Positions 1 through 5,994 of a stretch of 6,886 nt of DNA are shown piece by piece (position 1 is the first letter of the stretch; each line of letters starts with the position of its first letter). Source of the stretch: JBFJVD01 sp041624375 (GTDB taxonomy: Bacteria > Chloroflexota > Anaerolineae > Anaerolineales > E44-bin32); the NCBI GenBank assembly GCA_041624375.1, contig JBFJVD010000160.1, positions 1 to 6,886 on the forward strand, written 5' to 3'. The notes under the pieces are model-generated. The model was not told where the DNA came from. It saw nothing but the letters and a program-made list of their open reading frames with translations, and did not search any database. The translations under genes and the position numbers were made by a program.

Positions 1-1422
1 CCAGGTTCCGTTCTCATCTCCCGAAACATCCGCGACTTTGCCCGGATCAAGCTGGAAGCTCTCAAGGAGTGGAGTCACAATAGCGCCATGCGTCCCGATC
101 CCGTAGGGGATCACCGGGTAGTTGGGCAAATAGTACTCGACATGATGCCAGCTCACAGCCAGGATAACCACCGTTTCATCCTGAAAGTGATTTTGAATAG
201 CCTCGAAACGCGAGTGATAGTAGCGATCGGAGCGCGCCAGCGTCGATCGGGTCAGCAGCCGTGGTCCGTTGGTCCCTAACGGGAACTCTGGCAGCACCAG
301 GAAAACGGAGGCGTTCAGCGCAATGACCAGCACAGCAAGAACGGTCCTGAGCCGACCCGAGTTCCACGAAAGCAGCCCGCGCGCACTCCACAGGAACAGT
401 ACGGGAAGGTAGACAAAGACGAGGCCCTGCTGGCCCATGTGGATCAGGAGATAGAAGACCAGGACGGGTCCCAACCAGAGCCAGAGCAGGATCGTACGAG
501 CGTCTGGCTTCTGAAAGCCCGCCGATCGGACACTGAGAAACAGGCCCAGAAGGGCCGGAAAGATGGCAGCACCCCAAGCGAACAGCGTGTACTGCACGAG
601 CTTGGCCGCATTCGCGCCGACACCGGAGACGCCCGCCCCCATCAACACCGAGGTCGACTGCTGGAAGCGGTTTGCGAAGCTGCCCAGAATGTCGAAGTAG
701 GCGGCCACTCCGCCGGCGGAGGCGGCAAGCGGGACGAACCAGAGAAGGCAGATCAACACACCGGTGCCGCCGATCGACACAAAATGGCGCAAACCCACCC
801 TGCGCAGCGCATATAGCAATACAGGGAGCATGAAGACGAGCGTCTGTGGGCGTAGACCCCCTGCGAGCGCGAGGGTCACGGCCGCGAAGTATCCCTGACG
901 CACATCGCCCTGCATTGCGCCGTACGCCAGCAAGACGAAGAGGATCACCATGGCGGCGTCCAGCGTATGCGGGAGCGCGATTTCGCTGTAGAACCAGAAG
1001 AGCGGCGAAACCGCCAGGAAAATACCGGCAAGCAAACCCGTCCGCCCATCAAACATGCGCGCGCCGAGCAGGTACATCGCCGCCACAGCCACGGCGCTGG
1101 CGGCCACGCTGAGCGCTACAAGCGTTGCCGGCTCGCTTCCGATCAGCAGGTCAACGAGACGCGCCAGCCAAACATAGAGGATGTAACCCGGCGGATGCGG
1201 CTGCTCCTTGGCCAGATCGAAAGATCGCATCGCAAAAGCGAAGTTGACCGAGTCCCAGTGGTAGAGAATCTGGGTCCGGAATGGGAGCCGGATCAGGAGT
1301 GCCAGCCCAAATAGCCCTGCGGCAAGGCCAGCGTCAGGGAGCGCCAGGATCCGCTCTGCCAGTGGGCGATCGGGGTGCGCCATGTCAACCCGTGGGAGGC
1401 TGGTCGCCATTGGAGACTTCAT
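1..1422 (-). CDS. GT-C fold membrane glycosyltransferase, PMT/ArnT-like (3' end off window)
   Basis: The reverse complement from 1422 reads 474 codons without a stop and leaves the window, so the C-terminus is missing. The product is a polytopic inner-membrane protein. A short cytoplasmic N-terminus precedes the first membrane segment (about residues 30-48). The first outer loop has YHWDS (Asp57) and then HPPGY (76-80), the usual GT-C layout of a catalytic acidic residue followed by a juxtamembrane motif. Further marks are FYSEIALPHTLDAA (144-157, Glu147 a second acidic candidate), GGLRPQ (188-193) and HMGQQGLVFVYLP (328-340). After about residue 385 a soluble, probably extracytoplasmic, part begins. 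The family transfers sugars from polyprenyl-phosphate donors on the outer membrane face; donor and acceptor are unknown here. The ATG at 1422 is chosen because it forms an ATGA overlap with the upstream gene and has a good ribosome site; Met5 and Met14 are less likely starts. Frame and membrane nature are sure, the exact family less so. Confidence 0.85.
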   Translation of the reverse strand, partial: MKSPMATSLPRVDMAHPDRPLAERILALPDAGLAAGLFGLALLIRLPFRTQILYHWDSVNFAFAMRSFDLAKEQPHPPGYILYVWLARLVDLLIGSEPATLVALSVAASAVAVAAMYLLGARMFDGRTGLLAGIFLAVSPLFWFYSEIALPHTLDAAMVILFVLLAYGAMQGDVRQGYFAAVTLALAGGLRPQTLVFMLPVLLYALRRVGLRHFVSIGGTGVLICLLWFVPLAASAGGVAAYFDILGSFANRFQQSTSVLMGAGVSGVGANAAKLVQYTLFAWGAAIFPALLGLFLSVRSAGFQKPDARTILLWLWLGPVLVFYLLIHMGQQGLVFVYLPVLFLWSARGLLSWNSGRLRTVLAVLVIALNASVFLVLPEFPLGTNGPRLLTRSTLARSDRYYHSRFEAIQNHFQDETVVILAVSWHHVEYYLPNYPVIPYGIGTHGAIVTPLLESFQLDPGKVADVSGDENGTW

Positions 1423-3098
1423 GGCGCTCCACCTCGATCCTGCACGGCGTAGACCTCAGCATCAGCGGATTGATGAACCAGCTGAAGGTAGTCGGCATCG
1501 CCGGGAGAGAATCCACCCAGCTCCCGCTCCTGTGGACCATAGATGACAAAGTCGACACTGAAATCGTCCAGTAGCTGGCGACGCCAGGAATGCTCGGCGG
1601 ATGCCCCGTAGAATGCTTCGACCGCTTCAGATTTGCCATAGAAGTCCAGTGTTTGCGCCCAGTGCGCGAGGAAGGCACGGGTCCCGGTCCAGGCGGGGAC
1701 GAACTGGCCGACGGTGAGCGAACTCAGGACCACATCCTCCGACGTCGCGTTCTCTTCCAGCCAGGTGAGCGTTTCCACTTCACTTCGGCTCAGATAGAAG
1801 GGCGCCTGATGGCGAGCCAGGTCGACAAAGCGCCAGCTGAACAGGTAGAGGTTGGTGGGCACCACCAGGGCGAGCAGCAGCGCGGAAGATACGCGCGGGG
1901 AAAGCTGAAAGCGATTCTCGACGCGCGGAGCGATCTGAGATACGTAGGCGCGAGTCGCCAGGATGCCGATCGGGATCTGCCATCCGTTGAGCATGTGGAT
2001 CTGGTAGTCGGTCGGAATGTAGATGAGCAAGAAATTCGCCCAGAACCAGACATGGAGAAAGAGCTCCCGGTTCTCCAGCCCTGCGAGCCGCCAGGGTCGC
2101 TGGCGCACGGTATGGAAGAGCGCCAGCAGGAACGCCGGCCCGAGCAGGATCGGCAAATGCAATAGGTTCGGGGTGAAGACGCCGGCGTTGTCGAATTGCG
2201 CCAGCACTTCTCGCCAGACCGGATTCAGGGTCGTCAGCAGCACCGAATAGAGCGCCGGCCACCACGACACAAAGCCGAGCAGACCCAGCCCAAGCGCCAG
2301 CCGAAGTGGAATGCGACGATCACGGAACGTCAGTGCCACCAGATAGGCGCCGAGGATTCCATAAACAAGCACCAGATCGTACGCATGTTGCCAGCCGAGG
2401 AACAGGGCCACCAGACCGGCGGCGAGTGCGTACCGAATTCTTCCGTCCTGTTCGCTGCGCAAGAACAAGTCGAAAACATACACATAAAGCGCAGCTGCGA
2501 TGAAATGGGGATAGGCCAGCACACCGAGAAAGGTGTTGCCCTCGGCGATGAACACATCGAGCGGGAAGAGCAGCTCACCACCGGTAAGCGTGTATTTGAG
2601 CACCACCAACACCCAGCCGAACCCCGAAGTGAGGAGGATGACCAGAAGCGCCAGCCGCTGCAGCCGGACCTCGCTGAAATACCAGCCACAGATCCGGTAG
2701 GCAAGCAGGACGAACAGCGGGGCAGCGACCAGGCGCAGGAGATGGAACGCCCCGGCAAAACCCAAACCGGTGGCTGCGGAGATGCGGCCCAATCCCCACC
2801 AGAGCAGATTAAAGAAGACCGGATCGTTTGGCTCTGGCGTCAGCTTATTGGCGGCCAGCGGCGCCTGGCCGAGCTCGCGCATCCAGGAGAAGTACTGGCC
2901 GTGGTCGGGGACATCCAGCATGATGCCCATGAACTGCCGATCGGGCGGCGCCGACCAGTAGGCGAAAAGATAGGGAAGACTGGTCAGGAGTAGAAGCGAG
3001 CCGATCGTCAGCGCGAGGAAGCGACGATCGCTCCAGGCAGCGACATGGGCTGTCGCGGTGGACTTCTGCGGCTTGGCGATCGATGCAGCGGTCGTCAT
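1419..3098 (-). CDS. Polytopic membrane protein, GT-C-like putative glycosyltransferase
   Basis: A complete 559-residue protein. A polar 25-residue N-terminus is followed by a membrane segment (about 27-47) and an outer loop with LDVPDHGQYFSWMRE (61-75), in which Asp62 and Asp65-His66 are the likely GT-C acidic residues. About ten further hydrophobic segments run to about residue 421. Conserved-looking polar motifs sit between them: FIAEGNTF (183-190), AYPHF (195-199), GWQHAYD (235-241) and PTDYQIHMLNGWQIP (362-376). Residues from about 436 form a soluble C-terminal domain containing SEVETLTWLEEN (439-450) and VDFVIYGPQERELGGF (515-530), probably outside the membrane, as in GT-C enzymes with a lumenal domain. 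I know this type only as uncharacterised proteins; donor and acceptor cannot be named. It starts 48 bp after the preceding gene with a weak ribosome site and ends in an ATGA overlap with the next gene. A transport or sensing role cannot be excluded, but the loop motif and the neighbours favour glycosyl transfer. Confidence 0.85.
   Translation of the reverse strand: MTTAASIAKPQKSTATAHVAAWSDRRFLALTIGSLLLLTSLPYLFAYWSAPPDRQFMGIMLDVPDHGQYFSWMRELGQAPLAANKLTPEPNDPVFFNLLWWGLGRISAATGLGFAGAFHLLRLVAAPLFVLLAYRICGWYFSEVRLQRLALLVILLTSGFGWVLVVLKYTLTGGELLFPLDVFIAEGNTFLGVLAYPHFIAAALYVYVFDLFLRSEQDGRIRYALAAGLVALFLGWQHAYDLVLVYGILGAYLVALTFRDRRIPLRLALGLGLLGFVSWWPALYSVLLTTLNPVWREVLAQFDNAGVFTPNLLHLPILLGPAFLLALFHTVRQRPWRLAGLENRELFLHVWFWANFLLIYIPTDYQIHMLNGWQIPIGILATRAYVSQIAPRVENRFQLSPRVSSALLLALVVPTNLYLFSWRFVDLARHQAPFYLSRSEVETLTWLEENATSEDVVLSSLTVGQFVPAWTGTRAFLAHWAQTLDFYGKSEAVEAFYGASAEHSWRRQLLDDFSVDFVIYGPQERELGGFSPGDADYLQLVHQSADAEVYAVQDRGGAP
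1427..1435 (-). promoter_or_regulatory. Ribosome binding site for the last membrane glycosyltransferase
   Basis: On the minus strand this reads GAGGTGGAG and ends 4 bases before the ATG at 1422. AGGTGG gives a 6-base spacer. It lies inside the end of the upstream gene and supports the ATGA-overlapping start over the internal Met5 and Met14. Confidence 0.65.
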
Positions 3099-3146
3099 AC
3101 GGGTCCCAGGCTGTGCATTAATGGTTGGCTTGGCGGCTTCCGGCGC
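3099..3146 (-). promoter_or_regulatory. 48-bp gap with weak ribosome site and a 7-codon mini-frame
   Basis: This is the widest gap in the cluster. The only ribosome-site candidate for the ATG at 3098 is a weak TGGGA at 3104-3108, with a 5-base spacer. A minus-strand ATG at 3118 opens a 7-codon frame (MHSLGPV) whose TGA at 3097-3095 overlaps the gene's ATG as ATGA, so it could deliver ribosomes by termination-reinitiation. No stem followed by a T-run (terminator) and no convincing -35/-10 pair is visible, so transcription probably passes through. Confidence 0.35.
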
Positions 3147-4721
3147 CTAGCGGCTGTGCTGCTGCAAGGCTTCGCTGGCTGGCTTCGCCGCCTTTGAGGC
3201 AGCCGAAGCATAAGGCTCCGGTGCCGGATCCGATCCGCCGCGGCGCAGCAACGGGAGTCGGCCGTACAGGCTCCAGGCGGCGAGCGCCGCCAGAGCAAGC
3301 AGCAACGGAATCAGGCTCCACGCGCCTGGAATCCCGGCGATCGTGCCGGCGTTCCGGGCAACATTGCCGGCCATCCAATTCGGCCAGGCATGCTCCAGCA
3401 GCGGATCACGCAGCGTATCCGGCGGATAGGCCTGCTCGGCAAGCGTCAGCCCCCAAACTGCGATCAACGACCACAGTGCCGCGCCCGCCACCAGCGCCCT
3501 GCCCCAACCATGCTCAAACCAGCGTTCCAGCGTGAGCGCAAGGGGGAGAACGATGAACGGCAGTGCCGGCAACAGATAGCGCGGCCCGACGGCATAACCG
3601 CCCCACCACATGATGGAGGAGCCGTTGAAAAGCAGCATGGTCCCAAGCGCCGCTGCTGAGACCAGCGCCTCGGGTCGCAGCTCCTGTCGCCGCCAGGCGT
3701 AGGCGAAGCCGGGCAGTGCAAGCAGCGCGATCGGCGAAAGAAGGAAAAGCCCGCGGAAACGACTGAAGGTGATTCCCCAGAGCGCGTCCAGATGCGGGCG
3801 GGTCAGGCTCAGGAATCCCGCTTCGTGCTGATCAACCCACAGCTCGGAGTAGCGGTAGCCGAGTTCGAGCGGGCCGCCGAAAACCGCATTGTTGTAGGCA
3901 AACCAGGCCAGGGCCACCATCGAACCCGACAGGCCAATCCAGAAGAGGCTGGCCAATCGACCCTGGCGTCTGAGGACAAATACGGCGTACGCGGAGAGTA
4001 CAACGACCAGCAGCGCGGCCGGGTATTCGGCCACCACACTGAAGCCAAGCAGCGCGCCCACCACCAGCAGCCTGGCTCGGGAGGGGGGGCGGTGGAGGGT
4101 TGCGATCAGATAGTAGGCGCCAACGAGCAATGCGGCGCTGAGCTGGTGGCCGTAGAAGGCATTGCTGTACGCATAAGCTGGTGTGAGCAGCGCATAGGCG
4201 CCGACCGCAAGCAGCCGCGGCCGAGGGTCTCGGATTGCGCGGCCCAGCAGCCGGTACAGCAAAACGCCCATCAGCGCGCTCGGGAGGGCCGCGGCCAGGA
4301 AGGCTCCAACCACCTGCAGGATCGCCAGCCGCACCTTGGCCTCCAGCAGTCCGCTGCCGTCTGCCCGCAAGGTCTGCTGGAATGCCTCGTTGCTGCCAAG
4401 TCGCTCCATAAGCGAGGCAACCACCGGCGTCTCCAGAACAGGCTTCATGGCCGCATAGACCGGGATCAGGACGAACGCGGCGCCGGGCGCCTTGTCACTG
4501 TAATAATGGTCGCCGACGCGGGCGTAGTCTACGGTGTTCTCGACGTATCTGTCGATTTGAAAGGTGCCGTCGTCGACAACCGCGAGAACCATGTCCAGGC
4601 GCGAATTCTGGTTGGGGTCCGCCCAGCGTGGGAAAACATAGACATAGGCGAGCAGCAGAAGCAGAAACAGCGCCAGCTGGCGCTGGAACTCTCGGTCTTT
4701 CCATCCTGTGCGCCAATTCAT
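3147..4721 (-). CDS. Polytopic membrane protein, GT-C-like putative glycosyltransferase
   Basis: A complete 524-residue protein with about a dozen hydrophobic segments. The first (about 15-31) is followed by a long outer loop with PNQNSRLDMVLAVVDDGTF (36-54), DRYVENT (57-63) and HYYSDKAPG (72-80). Asp43 and Asp50/Asp51 are candidate catalytic acids, and DKAPG occupies the place where PMT-type enzymes carry HPPG. FYGHQLSAAL (189-198), AEYPAALL (231-238) and WWGGYAVGPRYLLPALPF (372-389) are further conserved-looking motifs; the GPRYLLP stretch is one I associate with uncharacterised membrane proteins of Chloroflexota and Actinomycetota. After the last membrane segment (about 467-487) comes a short basic patch and an Ala/Ser/Pro/Lys-rich tail, probably disordered and cytoplasmic. 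The start ATG overlaps the stop of the upstream GT4 gene (ATGA). A GAGGGAG ribosome site lies a rather long 11 bases upstream. The role as a polyprenyl-phosphate-sugar transferase is inferred from topology and neighbours; the membrane protein call itself is firm. Confidence 0.85.
   Translation of the reverse strand: MNWRTGWKDREFQRQLALFLLLLLAYVYVFPRWADPNQNSRLDMVLAVVDDGTFQIDRYVENTVDYARVGDHYYSDKAPGAAFVLIPVYAAMKPVLETPVVASLMERLGSNEAFQQTLRADGSGLLEAKVRLAILQVVGAFLAAALPSALMGVLLYRLLGRAIRDPRPRLLAVGAYALLTPAYAYSNAFYGHQLSAALLVGAYYLIATLHRPPSRARLLVVGALLGFSVVAEYPAALLVVVLSAYAVFVLRRQGRLASLFWIGLSGSMVALAWFAYNNAVFGGPLELGYRYSELWVDQHEAGFLSLTRPHLDALWGITFSRFRGLFLLSPIALLALPGFAYAWRRQELRPEALVSAAALGTMLLFNGSSIMWWGGYAVGPRYLLPALPFIVLPLALTLERWFEHGWGRALVAGAALWSLIAVWGLTLAEQAYPPDTLRDPLLEHAWPNWMAGNVARNAGTIAGIPGAWSLIPLLLALAALAAWSLYGRLPLLRRGGSDPAPEPYASAASKAAKPASEALQQHSR
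4079..4099 (+). other. Putative G-quadruplex motif in a coding region
   Basis: The plus strand carries four runs of at least three G (4079-4081, 4083-4085, 4087-4089, 4097-4099) with loops of 1, 1 and 7 bases. This satisfies the usual G3+N1-7 pattern. It includes an uninterrupted run of seven G (4083-4089). The G-rich strand is the template strand of the 524-residue membrane gene; the mRNA is C-rich here and encodes LHRPPSRAR. The motif match is certain, folding is not tested. Confidence 0.5.
4668..4685. repeat. 18-bp perfect palindrome near the start of the 524-residue gene
   Basis: CAGCGCCAG at 4668-4676 is followed directly by its reverse complement CTGGCGCTG at 4677-4685, with no spacer. 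It begins about 36 bases downstream of the ATG at 4721, in codons of the first membrane segment (around QRQLALF). It could be a protein-binding dyad or a hairpin in the early mRNA, or simply a result of repeated CAG/CTG/GCG codons. Confidence 0.45.
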
Positions 4722-5983
4722 GCTGCGGCCCGCTCCCTCAGGGTTTCGTACATGGAATCAAGTTCACGACAAACAACCCGGTAGTCGTAAGTGCTTTCCG
4801 CCAGCCGGCGTCCCTGGTCGCCAAGACGGCGAGCGAGCGCGCGGTCCTCGAGCAGCCGGCTGACCGCCTCGGCGAAGGCTTCCGGCGTATCGGCCACGAG
4901 CAGGTGCCGGCCGGGCTCCACCGCGATCCCTTCACAGCCAATTCCGGTCGAGACGATGGGCAGCCCCTGCGCAAGTGCGTTCAGGATCTTCACCCGCATC
5001 CCGCCGCCGGCGAGCAGCGGCACCACCATCACCGCGGCCCGTTCCAGATACGGGGCCGGATCTGCAACATATCCCGGGACCCGCACTCGAGAACCATTCT
5101 TCTCATAGGCTCGGATTACAGCCGGCGGGTCTGCGCCAACGATATCGAAGACCACATCGGGGTGACGGGAGCGGATGCGGGGCCAGATCTCCTCAAGGAA
5201 CCAGAGAACGCCCTCTGCGTTGGGCGGCCAGAACATCGTCCCCATGTGAAGCAGATGGTGCGCTCCGGACCGGAAGGGGATCCGCGCAGTCTCTTCGGTA
5301 TCGACAGCAATCGGGATGATCCGGATCGGCAGTGACTCGCCCGCGGCGGCTTCCAGCGCCTCACGATCCTCTTCGCTGACCGCGAGCACAGCGTCGAAGG
5401 ATCTGCAGACGGCGCCTTCATACGATCTCAGCAGCTTCCACTCGCGGCCCAGGACCCACTTGCGGGCGCCCGGACGCAGCGTCTGCCATAGACGGCGATA
5501 GAGCTTCCACAGAGCATTGTGGGCGTCGAGTACCCGTACGGCCGGCTGCCGAACGTAGGCGGCATATTGGGCCATATTCAGCTGATCAACATGGACCACA
5601 TCAAACGAGTGCGTTTGGTCTAGCTGCTCGATGCGGCGCCGCATCTCCTTGCGATCATCGCGGATCATCAGGAACGGCTGCCTTGTGAGCAGGCTGCGGA
5701 TCAGGTGGACGATATCCGAGATCGGATGACGCCGTATAGGAACCGTCACCACTTGCTCGCAGTAGGATTCCAGCGCTTGCACATCGCTGGATTGATCACC
5801 GCGCACGAAGGAAGCGAGCACGATCTGATGCCGCCGGCTGAGGTGCTTCAGCACATTGAGTGTCTTCACTTTAGGGCCGCTGTCCGCAGGGTATGGCAGT
5901 ACCTGGGTGAGCATCAGGATGCGCTTAGACCGGCCGCCTCGTTCGGCCGGCTGAGCTGCGGGCGGGTGGACAGCCGGATCCAT
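4718..5983 (-). CDS. Family 4 glycosyltransferase (GT-B fold)
   Basis: A complete 421-residue protein. The N-terminal Rossmann half opens after about 20 polar residues with RILMLTQVLPYPADSGPKVKT (21-41), the acceptor-side glycine loop typical of this group. FDVVHVDQLNMAQY (127-140) and VLDAHNALWK (151-160) are also in the acceptor half. The donor half has HMGTMFWPPNAEGVLWFLEEIWP (246-268), FDIVGADPP (279-287), VPGYVADPAPYL (302-313) and the nucleotide-sugar loop GGGMRVKILNALAQG (326-340) followed by STGIGCEGI (345-353). It should transfer a sugar from a nucleotide donor to a lipid-linked or growing glycan at the inner face of the membrane. The group resembles transferases of exopolysaccharide clusters. 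The EX7E glutamates of classical GT4 enzymes are replaced here by Gly327 and Asn335, while Glu351 is present. The ATG at 5983 lies 8 bp after the GT2 stop with an AGG-type ribosome site; Met24 would cut into the first strand. Fold assignment is firm, substrate unknown. Confidence 0.93.
   Translation of the reverse strand: MDPAVHPPAAQPAERGGRSKRILMLTQVLPYPADSGPKVKTLNVLKHLSRRHQIVLASFVRGDQSSDVQALESYCEQVVTVPIRRHPISDIVHLIRSLLTRQPFLMIRDDRKEMRRRIEQLDQTHSFDVVHVDQLNMAQYAAYVRQPAVRVLDAHNALWKLYRRLWQTLRPGARKWVLGREWKLLRSYEGAVCRSFDAVLAVSEEDREALEAAAGESLPIRIIPIAVDTEETARIPFRSGAHHLLHMGTMFWPPNAEGVLWFLEEIWPRIRSRHPDVVFDIVGADPPAVIRAYEKNGSRVRVPGYVADPAPYLERAAVMVVPLLAGGGMRVKILNALAQGLPIVSTGIGCEGIAVEPGRHLLVADTPEAFAEAVSRLLEDRALARRLGDQGRRLAESTYDYRVVCRELDSMYETLRERAAA
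4733..4739 (-). promoter_or_regulatory. Ribosome binding site for the 524-residue membrane protein
   Basis: On the minus strand this reads GAGGGAG, 11 bases before the ATG at 4721 and within the last codons of the GT4 gene. The spacing is longer than ideal. Together with the ATGA overlap (4718-4721) it points to translation coupled to the GT4 gene. Confidence 0.5.
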
Positions 5984-5989
5984 GAATAG

Positions 5990-5994
5990 ACCTA
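5990..5994 (-). promoter_or_regulatory. Ribosome binding site overlapping the GT2 stop
   Basis: On the minus strand this reads TAGGT, 6 bases before the GT4 ATG at 5983. Its first three bases are the GT2 stop codon, so a ribosome terminating on GT2 sits on the GT4 initiation site. The match to an ideal site is short (AGG). Confidence 0.45.

Noticed and set aside
176..577. A 133-codon minus-strand frame
   Set aside because: It is in a different frame from the continuous 474-codon membrane protein covering the same bases, and its product is Pro/Arg/Ser-rich without motifs.
708..721. 14-bp perfect palindrome CTCCGCCGGCGGAG
   Set aside because: A dyad of this length is expected about 0.5 times by chance in a window of this size and composition, and it lies in codons for an Ala/Gly-rich segment with no other sign of function.
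439..1314. Overlapping plus-strand frames of 88-125 codons in the left part
   Set aside because: The minus strand is open across the entire 1-1422 region and encodes a coherent membrane protein; the plus-strand products are charged and repetitive without motifs.
2196..2993. A 265-codon open frame on the plus strand
   Set aside because: It lies wholly antisense to the 559-residue membrane gene. Its composition is low in hydrophobic residues and rich in Gln/Glu/Arg/His, with no recognisable motif.
3099..3146. Possible transcription terminator or internal promoter in the widest gap
   Set aside because: There is only a very short GGGACCC self-complement with no T-run, and no credible -35/-10 pair.
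3792..4784. A 330-codon open frame on the plus strand
   Set aside because: It is antisense to the 524-residue membrane gene and the end of the GT4 gene. The product is Gln/Arg/His-rich with no domain motif, as expected for a shadow frame in GC-rich DNA.
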